DNA of 64,000 bases from Sphingopyxis sp. BE259 (GCF_031457495.1 NZ_JAVDWM010000001.1:1-64000); one strand, 5' to 3'. Counted from the stretch's first letter, positions 48,287-58,677 are shown. Made by a program: numbers and translations. Notes: generated by a model not told the origin, from the sequence alone.

Positions 48287-50695
48287 ATGGCCCTCCCCGC
48301 CCCCTTCACCGACTGGTTCGCGGCGCGCGGGTGGCGGCTGCGGCGGCATCAGGCCGACATGCTGCGGGCGGGCGAGCGCGGCGAACACGCCTTGCTGGTC
48401 GCCGCGACGGGGGCGGGCAAAACGCTGTCGGGGTTTCTGCCGACGTTGGTCGATCTGGCCCAAAGCCCGACCGACCGGCTGCACACGCTCTATGTCTCGC
48501 CGCTGAAGGCCTTGGCCGCCGACGTCGAGCGCAATCTGCTCGGCCCGATCGCCGACATGGTCCTCGATATCAGCGTCGAGAGCCGCAGCGGCGACACCTC
48601 GTCGGACAAGAAGGCGCGTCAGCGCAGCAGGCCGCCGAACATCCTCCTGACCACCCCCGAATCGCTGTCGCTGCTCATTTCCTATCCCGACAGCTTCACG
48701 ATGTTCGCCGACCTGAAGACGGTGGTGATTGACGAAATCCACGCCTTTGCGCCGGGCAAGCGCGGCGATTTGCTCAGCCTCGCGCTGGCAAGGCTGCAAC
48801 GGATCGCGCCCGGACTGCGCCGCGTCGGCCTGTCGGCGACGATCGCCGACACCGACGCCTATTGCACGTGGCTGGCGCCGGAAAGCAATGCCGAAAGCGT
48901 GACGCTGGTCGAAGGCGAGGCGGGCGCCGATCCCGACATCCAGATCTTGCTGCCCGAAGGCGCGGTGCCATGGGCCGGCCATTCGGGGCGCTATGCGGTG
49001 CATCAGGTGATGGCCGAGGTCGCGAAGAACCGCACCACGATCATCTTTTGCAACACCCGCGGGCTGGCCGAGTTGATCTTTCAGGAGCTGTGGAAGGTCA
49101 ACGACCTGTCGCTCCCGATCGGCATCCATCATGGCAGCCTCGACCGCGAAGCCCGCCAGCGCGCCGAGGCGGCGATGGCCGAGGGGCGTTTGCGCGCGCT
49201 CGTCGCGACCTCCAGCCTCGACCTCGGGCTCGATTGGGGCAACGTCGATTGCGTGATCCAGATGGGCGCGCCGAAGGGGTCGTCGCGGCTGCTCCAGCGC
49301 ATTGGGCGCGCCAATCACCGGCTCGACGAACCGAGCAAGGCGCTGATCGTACCGGGCAACCGCTTCGAGTATCTCGAGGCGCAGGCAGCATTGGATGCGG
49401 TCGAGGCGGGCGAGCGCGACGCCGACCGCTTCCGCCCCGGCGCGCTCGACGTGCTGGCGCAGCATGTCATGGCGCTGGCCTGCGCGGCGCCGTTCAAGGA
49501 AGACGACCTGCTCGCCGAAATCCGCAGCGCCGCCCCCTATGCCTGGGTCGATGCCGCGCTGTTCACCCGGCTGCTGGGGTTTGTCCGTGACGGCGGCTAT
49601 GCGCTCAAAAGCTATGACCGCTTTCGCCGCCTTGCCCCCGACGGACAAGGTGGGTGGCGCATCGCGCACCCGCGGCTGGCCGCGCAGCACCGGCTGAACG
49701 CCGGGATCATCGTCGATGCCCCGACGCTCGACGTGCGGTTCAGGAACGGCCGGCGGCTGGGCACCGTCGAGGAATATTTCGCCAGTAGCTTGAGCCCCGG
49801 CGACACCATCGCATTCGCGGGGCTCAGCCTGGAGGTCGAAGGCATCCGCGACACCGACATCCTGGTTCGCGCGACGAGCAAGCCGGCGCGCATCCCATCC
49901 TACGTCGGCGCGCGCATGGCGCTATCGACGCGGCTCGCCGACCGCGTGCGCCGTTTCCTTGCCGATCCGGCGAGCTGGGCGCGCTTTCCTGCCGATGTGC
50001 GCTTCTGGCTGGAAATGCAGGCACTGCGCTCGGTGCTGCCGCGTCCCGGCGAGCTGCTCGTCGAGACCTTTCCGCACGAGGGCAATCATTATCTGGTCGC
50101 CTATCCTTTCGAGGGGTGGAACGCGCATCAGTCGCTGGGCATGTTGATCACCAAGCGGATGGAGCGCGCCGGGTTGCAGCCGCTGGGCTTCGTCGCCTCC
50201 GACTATGCGCTGGCGATCTGGTCGCTGCGCCCGGTCACCGATCCGGCGGCGCTGTTCGACCCGGCGATCCTTGAGGCTGAATTTGTGGAATGGGTCGAGG
50301 GATCGCACCTGCTGAAGCGAGCATTTCGTGAGGTCGCGGTGATCGGCGGGCTGATCGAACGCCAGCACCCCGGCAAGCGCAAGACCGGCAAGCAGGTGAC
50401 CTTTTCGACCGACCTGATTTTCGACGTGCTGCGCAAATATGAGCCCGATCATTTGCTGCTGGAGGCGGCGTGGGCCGATGCGCGCGAGCGGTTGACCGAT
50501 GTGGCGCGATTGGGAGACCTGCTCGACCGCGCGGCGGGAACGATGCTCCACCAAAAACTTCCGCGGATCAGCCCGCTGGCGATCCCGGTGCTGGTGCTGA
50601 TCGGCCGCGAAAGCGTCGCGGGCGCCGATGTCGACGATGCGCTGCTCGGCGAGATGGCCGACAGCTTGGCTGAGCAGGCGATGGGGCCAGCGTAG
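48287..50695 (+). CDS. Ligase-associated DNA damage response DEXH helicase (Lhr-like)
   Basis: The 802-residue superfamily-2 helicase has Walker A AATGAGKTLSGFLPTL (about 35-50), the DEIH box in VVIDEIHAFAPG (about 147), the motif III-like SATIADTDAY, motif VI QRIGRANHR, and the winged-helix/DUF4145-type C-terminal domain. In alphaproteobacteria this helicase forms a DNA-repair set with an ATP-dependent ligase, an exonuclease and PdeM. Here PdeM lies two genes downstream. Confidence 0.93.
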   Translation: MALPAPFTDWFAARGWRLRRHQADMLRAGERGEHALLVAATGAGKTLSGFLPTLVDLAQSPTDRLHTLYVSPLKALAADVERNLLGPIADMVLDISVESRSGDTSSDKKARQRSRPPNILLTTPESLSLLISYPDSFTMFADLKTVVIDEIHAFAPGKRGDLLSLALARLQRIAPGLRRVGLSATIADTDAYCTWLAPESNAESVTLVEGEAGADPDIQILLPEGAVPWAGHSGRYAVHQVMAEVAKNRTTIIFCNTRGLAELIFQELWKVNDLSLPIGIHHGSLDREARQRAEAAMAEGRLRALVATSSLDLGLDWGNVDCVIQMGAPKGSSRLLQRIGRANHRLDEPSKALIVPGNRFEYLEAQAALDAVEAGERDADRFRPGALDVLAQHVMALACAAPFKEDDLLAEIRSAAPYAWVDAALFTRLLGFVRDGGYALKSYDRFRRLAPDGQGGWRIAHPRLAAQHRLNAGIIVDAPTLDVRFRNGRRLGTVEEYFASSLSPGDTIAFAGLSLEVEGIRDTDILVRATSKPARIPSYVGARMALSTRLADRVRRFLADPASWARFPADVRFWLEMQALRSVLPRPGELLVETFPHEGNHYLVAYPFEGWNAHQSLGMLITKRMERAGLQPLGFVASDYALAIWSLRPVTDPAALFDPAILEAEFVEWVEGSHLLKRAFREVAVIGGLIERQHPGKRKTGKQVTFSTDLIFDVLRKYEPDHLLLEAAWADARERLTDVARLGDLLDRAAGTMLHQKLPRISPLAIPVLVLIGRESVAGADVDDALLGEMADSLAEQAMGPA

Positions 50696-50784
50696 CGGCC
50701 ACCGCATTCGTCATTAGGGCGTTTCGCTTGCTGCGCCGGGGGATGAGGCGTAGATTGCGCCAAAATACATAGAGGATGCCCGCG

Positions 50785-51831
50785 ATGAACCACCCTTTCA
50801 GGCGGTCGATGGTCTGGACGGCACTACTCGCCGCGCCGGTGCTGATCGGCGCCACCCAAGTCCCACCTGCGCCGCCCGCCGTTGCGGTGCCAGCCGCGTC
50901 CGATGCAATCGACGAGGTCGTCGAACCGGGCATGGCGAGCGACATCGTCCCGTTCATTCAGCCCTTCGACCTTGATGCGACACGGCGGATGTCGGTGAAG
51001 GTCATGGTCGGCGGCAAAGGGCCGTTCGCCTTTCTGGTCGATACCGGCGCCGAACGGACGGTGATCGCGCGCGAACTCGCCGCGCGGCTCGACCTGATCG
51101 AGGGCGCGAAATTGCGGCTGGCGACGATCGGCGGATCGGCGACGGTGCCCAGTTTCCGCATAGCAGCCCTCCAAATGTCAAACCTGCACCTCGCCGCAGT
51201 CGACGCCCCGGCGTTTTACGGTCGCCACATCGGGGCGGCGGGGCTGATTGGCGTCGACATGCTCGAAGAGCGGCGGGTGCTGATCGATTTCCGCAAGGAG
51301 ACGATGCAGGTGCTGGAAACGCGCAAGCGCGCGCAGCCGATCATCCGCGATGACGACGCGATCGTCGTCACGGCGCGCAATTCGGCGGGGCGCCTGATCC
51401 TGTCCGACGCGCGGCTGAACGGCAAACGCATCGACGTCATCGTCGATACCGGCGCCCAGACCAGCGTGGGCAACATGGCGCTGCAAAAATTGGTCGCCAG
51501 CAAACGCGCCAACCGTTTCCCCTTTTTCCCCACCGAATTGATGGCGGTGACTGGCGAAGACGTTCCGGCACTCCGCACCGCGATCAAACGGATCGTCATC
51601 AATGGCATGGACGTCAACGACCTGCCGGTCAGCTTTGCCGACAGTCAGGCGTTCCGCGCGCTGGGGCTCGAAGACCGGCCGGCCATGCTGCTCGGCATGG
51701 ACAGCCTGTCGCTGTTCGACCGGGTCGAGATCGACTTCCCCAACCGCCGCGTCGTTTTCGACCTGCCCGATGCAGCGGGCCGCCAGAGCGGACAGCGGAT
51801 GGCGCTGAATATCGTCGCCAGCGGCGGTTAG
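50785..51831 (+). CDS. Retropepsin-like aspartic protease, two active-site motifs, exported
   Basis: The 348-residue protein has an N-terminal signal sequence (about 1-25) and two aspartyl-protease motifs: LVDTGAERTVI (Asp86) and IVDTGAQTSVG (Asp221). This gives both catalytic halves in one chain. The GAGG motif precedes the ATG at 50785 by 9 bases; an ATG at 50776 abuts it. It is inserted between the Lhr-type helicase and PdeM genes but has no evident link to DNA repair; it is probably periplasmic. Confidence 0.88.
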   Translation: MNHPFRRSMVWTALLAAPVLIGATQVPPAPPAVAVPAASDAIDEVVEPGMASDIVPFIQPFDLDATRRMSVKVMVGGKGPFAFLVDTGAERTVIARELAARLDLIEGAKLRLATIGGSATVPSFRIAALQMSNLHLAAVDAPAFYGRHIGAAGLIGVDMLEERRVLIDFRKETMQVLETRKRAQPIIRDDDAIVVTARNSAGRLILSDARLNGKRIDVIVDTGAQTSVGNMALQKLVASKRANRFPFFPTELMAVTGEDVPALRTAIKRIVINGMDVNDLPVSFADSQAFRALGLEDRPAMLLGMDSLSLFDRVEIDFPNRRVVFDLPDAAGRQSGQRMALNIVASGG

Positions 51832-51871
51832 GGCGCTTGTCGGCGGCGAAGCGCGGCGGCATAGCAGCGCA

Positions 51872-52588
51872 ATGACCGCCGCCGCCGCTTTCGATTTTGC
51901 CGACCAGAAATTTTTCATGCTGGCCGACCGGGCGCTGTTCTGGCCGCGCCACGCCGCGCTGATCGTCGCCGACCTGCATCTGGAAAAGGGCAGCTGGTAT
52001 GCGGCGCTCGGCCAGCCGCTACCCCCCTATGACAGCCACGATACGCTCGACCGGCTCGCACTACTGGCCGCCGAAACCGGCGCTCAGGCGATCTGGTGCC
52101 TGGGTGACAGTTTTCACGACCGCGACGCCGCCAGTCGCATCGCCCCCACGATCGCGGCGCGCCTGCACGGACAGGCGGCAGCGACGCGGTTGCTGTGGAT
52201 CGCGGGCAACCATGACGGGCTGACCGCCGGTGCCTGGGGCGGCGAAATCGCCGATGAACATATCGTCGATGGCATCGTCTTTCGCCACCAGAGCCGGGCC
52301 AGCGAGATACGGCCCGAAATTTCGGGGCATTTTCACCCCAAGCTGCGGCTGACGGTCCGCGGCCGCAACGTCTCGCGCCCGTGCTTTGCAGGCGATGAAC
52401 AGCGCTTGATTCTGCCCGCCTTCGGCAGTCTGACCGGCGGACTCGCCGCCACCGACCCGGTGATCGCCGAAAATTTCACCGGTCCCTATCGGGCGATGCT
52501 CGTCGCAGGCGGGCGGCAACTTTGCTTCCCCTGCCCCGGCCGCGGGCGCGATGACGCTACGGCAACCCGCCTCCTCCGCGCGAACTAG
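51872..52588 (+). CDS. pdeM: Ligase-associated DNA damage response metallo-phosphoesterase PdeM
   Basis: The 238-residue calcineurin-like phosphoesterase has the metal-binding motifs DLHLEKGSW (about 32-40), LGDSFHDRDA (about 76-85), AGNHDG (about 111-116) and a final GHFHPK (about 149). It belongs to the PdeM family of the ligase-associated repair set, a proposed endonuclease. It lies 40 bases after the retropepsin-like gene. Confidence 0.92.
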   Translation: MTAAAAFDFADQKFFMLADRALFWPRHAALIVADLHLEKGSWYAALGQPLPPYDSHDTLDRLALLAAETGAQAIWCLGDSFHDRDAASRIAPTIAARLHGQAAATRLLWIAGNHDGLTAGAWGGEIADEHIVDGIVFRHQSRASEIRPEISGHFHPKLRLTVRGRNVSRPCFAGDEQRLILPAFGSLTGGLAATDPVIAENFTGPYRAMLVAGGRQLCFPCPGRGRDDATATRLLRAN

Positions 52589-52593
52589 CCGCT

Positions 52594-52619
52594 AAGCATC
52601 ACCGAACGGGTGCTTTTTT
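52594..52619 (+). terminator. Probable terminator after pdeM
   Basis: AAGCA(TC)ACC pairs with GGGTGCTT with a small bulge and is followed by a T run. A second palindrome TTTTTGGC-TGTG-GCCAAAAA overlaps its 3' side. The remaining sequence to 52747 holds the promoter region of the receptor gene; nothing else is recognised. Confidence 0.55.
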
Positions 52620-52747
52620 GGCTGTGGCCAAAAAGCATCACACTGCCAAAAACGACGCAAATGCGGGCCTCCAGCTAGATCGCGCACGCAATTGAGTTAT
52701 GTTCCGGCGGCAACAAAAATAATGAAATGTTGAGAGGAGTGCCCGAC

Positions 52748-55522
52748 ATGAAATCATCTTCCCTTTGTGCTGCCCGATTTATGCGCACCAGCGCGCTCGG
52801 TGTTTCGCTGGCGATCGCGGTCGTTGCCGCGCCCGCCTTCGCGCAGGATGCACCGGCTGACGAGACTGTCGTCGATGACAGCGACAACACCCCGATCATC
52901 GTCACCGCGCAGGGCCGCTCGCAGCTCTTGTCCGACGTGCCGGTCGCCATTTCGGCGGTGAACGCCGAAACGCTGCAGAACAGCGGCGCGAACGACATTC
53001 GTCAGCTCAACCAGGTCGCGCCGTCGCTGCTCGTGTCGTCGACCGGTTCGGAAGCCAATGGTTCGGCGCGTATCCGCGGTATCGGTACCGTCGGCGACAA
53101 CCCCGGCCTCGAAAGTTCGGTCCCGGTGTTCATTGACGGCGTGTATCGCTCGCGTTCGGGCATCGGCCTCAACGAACTCGGCGAAATCGACCGCGTCGAA
53201 GTGCAGCGCGGCCCGCAGGGCACACTGGGCGGTCGCAACTCGTCGGCGGGTCTGATCAGCATCTATTCGAAAAAGCCCGAGTTTGATTTCGGCGCCAATG
53301 GCGAAATCACTTACGGCAACTATGACTTCCTGCGCTTCACCGGCAGCGTCACCGGCCCGATCAGCGAAACGATCGCGGCACGGCTCGACGGTGTTTATGT
53401 CCAACGCGACGGGTTCTATCGCGACACGACGAACAACACCGACGTCAACGACCGCGACCGCTATTTCCTGCGCGGCCAGATCCTGTTCGAACCGACCGAC
53501 GCGCTGTCGATCCGGTTGATCGCCGACTATACCTATCGCGACGAGAAATGCTGCGCCGCGACCTATGTCGACAACAGCGTCAACCCGTTCATCGGCAATC
53601 TGAACAACCCGTCGACGCCGCTGGCGCCGCTGCAAACCACCGGCAATAACATCATCAACGTGCTGCGCGATCTGGGCCAGCCGCTGTCGGCGTTTAACCA
53701 AGGCTATGCCCGCAATATTTCGGTCAGCCCCGGTCGCAGCTATGCCGGTCAGACCAAGGATTACGGCTTTTCGGGCCAGATCGATTATGATTTCGGCGGC
53801 GCGACGCTGACCTCGATCACCGCGTACCGCGAATATCGTTCGGGTCAGGCGGGTGACGTCGATTACGGCTCGGTTGATATCCTCTATCGCGGCGAAAGCG
53901 ACGACGCCTATCGCCAGTTCCACACCTTTACCCAGGAGCTGCGGTTGCAGGGCGAAGCGTTCGACGGGACGCTCGACTGGCTGGTCGGCGGTTTCTACGC
54001 CAATGAAAAGCTGACCGTGCAGGACAATCTGCGTTTCGGCAGTCAATATGGCCGCTTCGCAAACTGCCGCATCGTGTCGGGCGGCGCGCTGGCCGCCGGT
54101 TATTCGCCGACCTCGCAAAGCTGCCTTGCCGCGCCGGTGCGCGGCCTGATTGCCAGCGGCGGCTCGGCGCTCGGCGCGGGCGGGCCGGCAATCCTTGCCG
54201 CACTCGACCGGCTCGACACGCTGAACGACCGGGGGAGCACCATCGACCGCTATTTCCAGAATGGCACGAACTGGGCACTGTTCACCCACAATATCATCCA
54301 CATTACCGACCAGCTCGATCTGACGCTGGGGCTGCGGTATACCAACGACAAGAAGAAGTTCGACGCGACCTTCGGCAACGACAATAACATCTGCACCGCC
54401 AACCAGGCGGCGCTGGCGCCGTTCCTCGCAGGCCCCCTCGCTGCCACCGCAGGCGGCATCATCGGGCTGTCGTGCCAAGGCAATTCGACCGCCGAGCTGA
54501 ACGGTGTGTCGATCAACGACGAACGGAGCGAGGACGAATGGACCGGTACTGCGATCCTGTCGTACAAGCCCACCGACGATCTGCTGCTCTACGCCAGCTT
54601 TGCCCGCGGGTATAAAGCGGGCGGGTTCAACCTGGATCGCTCGGCGCTCAAGAACCCGGTGGTCACCTTTGCCTCGGCAGGTGGAGCTCAGGCACTGGTC
54701 GGCAATCTGCAATTCGACCCCGAGCTGGTCGACAGTTATGAAGTCGGCGCCAAATATTCGACCGGTCCGTTCAGCCTGAGCTTGTCGGGTTTCCGGTCGG
54801 ATTTCAGCAATTTTCAGCTGAACACGTTTAACGGCACCGTCTTTCTGGTCGCGACCGTCAACGGCTGTGACAATCTGATCGGGGGGTCCGGGGCCGATAG
54901 CGACTTCGGGACGACCGCCAACGCCACCGGCGCCTGCGCGCCGGGTGATGTGACTTATGGCGTGCGCACGCAGGGCGTCGAGATCGAAGCCCAGCTGGTT
55001 CCAGCCCCCAACTTCCGCCTTGCGGCCGGTCTGACCTATGCGCGCACCAAATATCGCAGCGACCTGATCGGCAATAAAAATGGCACGCCGCTCGACCAGG
55101 CGCTGCGTAAATTGCCCGGCGACAATCTGTCGAACGCGCCCGAACTGGTCGCCACCGGCAGCGTGACCTGGACCCCCGACATCGGCAGCAGCGGCCTGAG
55201 CGGCCTGGTCTATATCGATGGCCGCATGACCAGCGATTACAACACCGGGTCCGATCTGTTCCCGCAAAAGGCGCAGGACGGCTACGCCCTGTTTAACGCT
55301 CGCGTCGGGGTGCGCGGCCCCGATGAGAAATGGGGCGTCGAATTGTGGGCGCAGAATATCTTCAACAAGAACTACGCTCAGGTCGCGTTCAACTCGCCGT
55401 TCCAGGCAGGGACGACGTCGGCCCCGTTCACCGACCCGCAATATCCGGGCGGCCGCCAGATTTTCTCGCAGTTCCTGGCCGAACCGCGGACCTATGGCGT
55501 GACGCTACGCGGCAAATTCTGA
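52748..55522 (+). CDS. TonB-dependent outer-membrane receptor (tandem copy 1)
   Basis: The 924-residue protein has a signal peptide (cleavage near VAAPAFAQ), a TonB box-type TPIIVTAQG, a plug with ARIRGIGTVGDNPGLESSVP and RVEQRGPQGTLGG-type VQRGPQGTL, and a barrel ending with RTYGVTLRGKF. AGAGGAG precedes the ATG by 8 bases. It shares its organisation and many segments with the next receptor gene (for example LRLQGEAFDGTLDWLVGG). The substrate is unknown. Ends with a strong terminator. Confidence 0.93.
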   Translation: MKSSSLCAARFMRTSALGVSLAIAVVAAPAFAQDAPADETVVDDSDNTPIIVTAQGRSQLLSDVPVAISAVNAETLQNSGANDIRQLNQVAPSLLVSSTGSEANGSARIRGIGTVGDNPGLESSVPVFIDGVYRSRSGIGLNELGEIDRVEVQRGPQGTLGGRNSSAGLISIYSKKPEFDFGANGEITYGNYDFLRFTGSVTGPISETIAARLDGVYVQRDGFYRDTTNNTDVNDRDRYFLRGQILFEPTDALSIRLIADYTYRDEKCCAATYVDNSVNPFIGNLNNPSTPLAPLQTTGNNIINVLRDLGQPLSAFNQGYARNISVSPGRSYAGQTKDYGFSGQIDYDFGGATLTSITAYREYRSGQAGDVDYGSVDILYRGESDDAYRQFHTFTQELRLQGEAFDGTLDWLVGGFYANEKLTVQDNLRFGSQYGRFANCRIVSGGALAAGYSPTSQSCLAAPVRGLIASGGSALGAGGPAILAALDRLDTLNDRGSTIDRYFQNGTNWALFTHNIIHITDQLDLTLGLRYTNDKKKFDATFGNDNNICTANQAALAPFLAGPLAATAGGIIGLSCQGNSTAELNGVSINDERSEDEWTGTAILSYKPTDDLLLYASFARGYKAGGFNLDRSALKNPVVTFASAGGAQALVGNLQFDPELVDSYEVGAKYSTGPFSLSLSGFRSDFSNFQLNTFNGTVFLVATVNGCDNLIGGSGADSDFGTTANATGACAPGDVTYGVRTQGVEIEAQLVPAPNFRLAAGLTYARTKYRSDLIGNKNGTPLDQALRKLPGDNLSNAPELVATGSVTWTPDIGSSGLSGLVYIDGRMTSDYNTGSDLFPQKAQDGYALFNARVGVRGPDEKWGVELWAQNIFNKNYAQVAFNSPFQAGTTSAPFTDPQYPGGRQIFSQFLAEPRTYGVTLRGKF

Positions 55523-55545
55523 CCGCACGTCATCTTGAAAAGATT

Positions 55546-55579
55546 GAGGGCGGGGCCATTGGTCCCGCCCTCTTTTTTT
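55546..55579 (+). terminator. Rho-independent terminator between the tandem receptors
   Basis: GAGGGCGGGGCC pairs with GGTCCCGCCCTC (one G-T pair) around an ATT loop and is followed by seven T. The two receptor genes are thus separately transcribed. Confidence 0.93.
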
Positions 55580-55772
55580 CCATTGCGCGCCGCGGCAAGT
55601 CGATTTTTCGCGTTGGACAGCTGTGACCAAAAAGCCGCGCTTGCGCAGCAATCCTATCATGTCGGCGGCTGGCGCTAGCGTCCCACCACGATGTCGTGAT
55701 ACGTTCATTTTCAAATATAAAGTCACGCTGCTCTCCCGCGAAAAACAGAACCGTTTGAGGAGGGCCAGATCC

Positions 55773-58580
55773 ATGCAAACCAATTCCTATCGTGCCGCCC
55801 GCTTGCTGCGCGCCAGCGCCGCCGGCCTGTCACTGTCATTCGCCATGCTGGCACCGCCCGCCATGGCGCAGGACGCCGGGGCCGAGGCCAGCGACGAAAC
55901 GATCATCGTCACCGCCACCCGGCGCAGCGAAGCATTGTCCGATGTGCCGATCGCCGTATCGGCGGTCACCGGCGAAACGCTGGAAAAGACGGGCGCGACC
56001 GATGTCCGCGCCCTGGGCCAGGTCGCGCCGTCGCTGCTGGTGTCGGGGGCGACCAGCGAGGTCAATTTTTCGGCGCGCATCCGCGGCATCGGCACGGTAG
56101 GGGAAAATCCCGGACTGGAATCGTCGGTCGGGCTGTTCATCGACGGGGTGTATCGCAGCCGCACCGGGGTCGGCCTGTCCGAACTGGGCGACATCGAACG
56201 CGTCGAAGTGCTGCGCGGCCCGCAAGGCACTTTGTTCGGCCGCAACTCGACCGCGGGTCTGATCAACATCGTCACCAAAGGCCCCGATCTTGGCGCATTC
56301 GGCGCCAAGGGGTCGATCAGCTATGGAAATTATGACTATTGGCGCATCGACGGCATGGTCAACGCGCCGCTGGGCGAAAAGGCCGCGGTGCGCGTTGATG
56401 GGGTGTGGCAGCGCCGCGACGGCTTTATCGAGAATGCAACCGCGGGCGAGCCCGACATCAACGACCGCGACCGCTGGCTGGCGCGCGGCCAGTTGCTGCT
56501 CGAACCGAGCGAGACGGTGAAGCTGCGCCTGATCGCCGATTATAGCGAGCGCAGCGAAAATTGCTGCGGCGGCGTGCTGCTCAATCCCGTTCGCAACCTG
56601 ACCCGCGGCGCCGACGGTTTTCCGGTCGCGTCGGCGAACACATTGCTGCCGGTGCTGCAAGCGCTGGGCGCCAACCATCAGGTGCCGCCCGCCGGCACCA
56701 GCTTTATCCGGAGCCAGGCGACCACGCCCGGCGTGACCTATCGGTCGGACACCAAGGATTGGGGCGTTTCGGGCGAGGTCAATTGGGATCTGGGGGCGGC
56801 GTCGCTAACCGCGATCACCGCCTATCGCGATTACAAGAATGCGCAGGGTCAGGACGCCGATTTCAGCGCGCTCGACATCCTGCGCCGTACCGATCTCGAC
56901 CGACGGTTCCGCCTGTTCACGCAGGAATTGCGGCTACAGGGTGAAGCGTTCGACGGGCGGCTCGACTGGCTGGTCGGCGGCTATTACGCCAACGAAAAGC
57001 TCAACGTCGACGACGACATCGTCTACGGCAATAATTACGAGCAATTCGCCAATTGCCTGCTGTTCGCCAGCGCGCTGCCGACCGCGGTGCTGCCGTCGAA
57101 CCCGCAATGCGTGAATGTGCCGGTCGTGCAAGGAACGATCGCCGGGCTGAACGCCTTACCCGTCGGCGACCCGCGCCGTGCGTCGATTCCGCTGCTGTCC
57201 GCGCTGATCGCCAATCCGGCGCGCCCCGGCTTCGGCTCGCTCGCCGCGGCATTGGGTCAACCGGCGCTGGCGATCAACGGCACCGGTAACCAGGGATCGA
57301 CCTTCGCCCAAAAAAGCCGCAACTTCGCGATCTTCACCCACAACAGCTTCGACATTGTCCAGGACGTGCTGACCCTGACCGTCGGTGCGCGCTATACCAG
57401 CGAGCGCAAGACGCTGGATGCTGACGCCAATTTCAACAACGGCATCTGTTCGCTGGTGGTCAATTCGCCGTTCCAGTCGCTCGCGACTTTGCCCTGCGTC
57501 ATCAACGGTACTGCGCCCGACCTGCCGCGCGGCACCGCCGGGACCAAGTTCAAGGACAATGAATGGACCGGCACCGCGGTGCTCAGCTGGAAACCAACCC
57601 CCGACGTGCTGGTCTACGGCTCGGTGTCCAAGGGGTATAAGGCCGGGGGGTTCAACCTCGACTTCTCGGCGCTCGACCGCACCTGCAACGCCGCCTTTGA
57701 CACCGCCTGCGCAGCGCGGCTGGCGCTGCCCGCGAACACCAGCGGCAATGGCCGTCCCGAGGCGAGCGACCTGCAATTCGCCAGCGAAAAGGTCGATGCC
57801 TATGAACTCGGGGTCAAATATGACGGCCCCGGTTTTGACCTCAACGTCGCCGCCTTTTTTCAGGAATATAGCAATTACCAGCTCAACACCTTCAACGGGG
57901 TCAATTTCGAAGTCACCAACATCCAGGCGTGCAAGGACGATCTGAACGGCGCCGATGCCGACGGGTCGGCGACCACCGGCGGCTGTGCCGCCGATCGGCT
58001 GAAACCCGGGGTGCGGTCGAAGGGGGTCGAGATCGAGGCGTTTATTCGCCCCGCCCGCTATCTGTCGGTGAACATGGGGCTGACCTATGTCGACACCCTC
58101 TATCGCCGCAATCTGGTCGGCACCGGTGGACGACCGCTGTCGCCGGTGTTGTTCCAGCTGCCCGGCCGCGGGGTATCGAACGCGCCGCGCTATGTGGCGA
58201 CGGCGGGGATCAGCTGGACGCCGCCGATCGGCAGCTCGGGGATGAGCGCGCTCGTCTATTTCGACACCCGCCTGCAAAGCGACACCAACACCGGGTCCGA
58301 CCTCGACATCGAAAAGGTGCAGGACGGTTTTGCAATCTTTAACGGGCGCATCGGCCTCTATGGTCCAGATCGGCGCTGGGGCATCGAGCTGTGGGGCCAG
58401 AATTTGTTCAACAAGCGTTATTACCAGATCGGCGCCGATATGCCGTTGCAGGGCGGCGGCACCTTCCGCGCCGTCGCGGCCCCGGCATCAAGCGGACTCA
58501 GCGGCACCGCCAACCAGCTGTTCGTCGGCTTCCCCGGCGAGCCGCGCACCTATGGGGTGACGCTTCGCGGCCAGTTCTGA
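55773..58580 (+). CDS. TonB-dependent outer-membrane receptor (tandem copy 2)
   Basis: The 935-residue protein has a signal peptide (cleavage near APPAMAQ), the TonB box-like ETIIVTATR, the plug motif EVLRGPQGTLFGRNSTAGL and a barrel ending RTYGVTLRGQF. GAGGAGGG precedes the ATG. Paralogous to the receptor upstream throughout. The 190-base gap before it holds a CACGATGTCGTG palindrome and an A/T-rich AAATATAAAG stretch that may be its promoter. Confidence 0.93.
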   Translation: MQTNSYRAARLLRASAAGLSLSFAMLAPPAMAQDAGAEASDETIIVTATRRSEALSDVPIAVSAVTGETLEKTGATDVRALGQVAPSLLVSGATSEVNFSARIRGIGTVGENPGLESSVGLFIDGVYRSRTGVGLSELGDIERVEVLRGPQGTLFGRNSTAGLINIVTKGPDLGAFGAKGSISYGNYDYWRIDGMVNAPLGEKAAVRVDGVWQRRDGFIENATAGEPDINDRDRWLARGQLLLEPSETVKLRLIADYSERSENCCGGVLLNPVRNLTRGADGFPVASANTLLPVLQALGANHQVPPAGTSFIRSQATTPGVTYRSDTKDWGVSGEVNWDLGAASLTAITAYRDYKNAQGQDADFSALDILRRTDLDRRFRLFTQELRLQGEAFDGRLDWLVGGYYANEKLNVDDDIVYGNNYEQFANCLLFASALPTAVLPSNPQCVNVPVVQGTIAGLNALPVGDPRRASIPLLSALIANPARPGFGSLAAALGQPALAINGTGNQGSTFAQKSRNFAIFTHNSFDIVQDVLTLTVGARYTSERKTLDADANFNNGICSLVVNSPFQSLATLPCVINGTAPDLPRGTAGTKFKDNEWTGTAVLSWKPTPDVLVYGSVSKGYKAGGFNLDFSALDRTCNAAFDTACAARLALPANTSGNGRPEASDLQFASEKVDAYELGVKYDGPGFDLNVAAFFQEYSNYQLNTFNGVNFEVTNIQACKDDLNGADADGSATTGGCAADRLKPGVRSKGVEIEAFIRPARYLSVNMGLTYVDTLYRRNLVGTGGRPLSPVLFQLPGRGVSNAPRYVATAGISWTPPIGSSGMSALVYFDTRLQSDTNTGSDLDIEKVQDGFAIFNGRIGLYGPDRRWGIELWGQNLFNKRYYQIGADMPLQGGGTFRAVAAPASSGLSGTANQLFVGFPGEPRTYGVTLRGQF

Positions 58581-58677
58581 TCCGGCCTCTCCCCCTCCCC
58601 GACCGGGGAGGGTGTCGGAGGGCCTGCCGCAACCGGGCACTGTTGCGGTGGGCTCTCTTGCTTTAGGGAACCCATCT

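Noticed and set aside
52754-55441. Leftward open frame of about 895 codons opposite the first tandem receptor
   Set aside because: It is a shadow of the receptor gene, with no domain, no ribosome site and biased composition.
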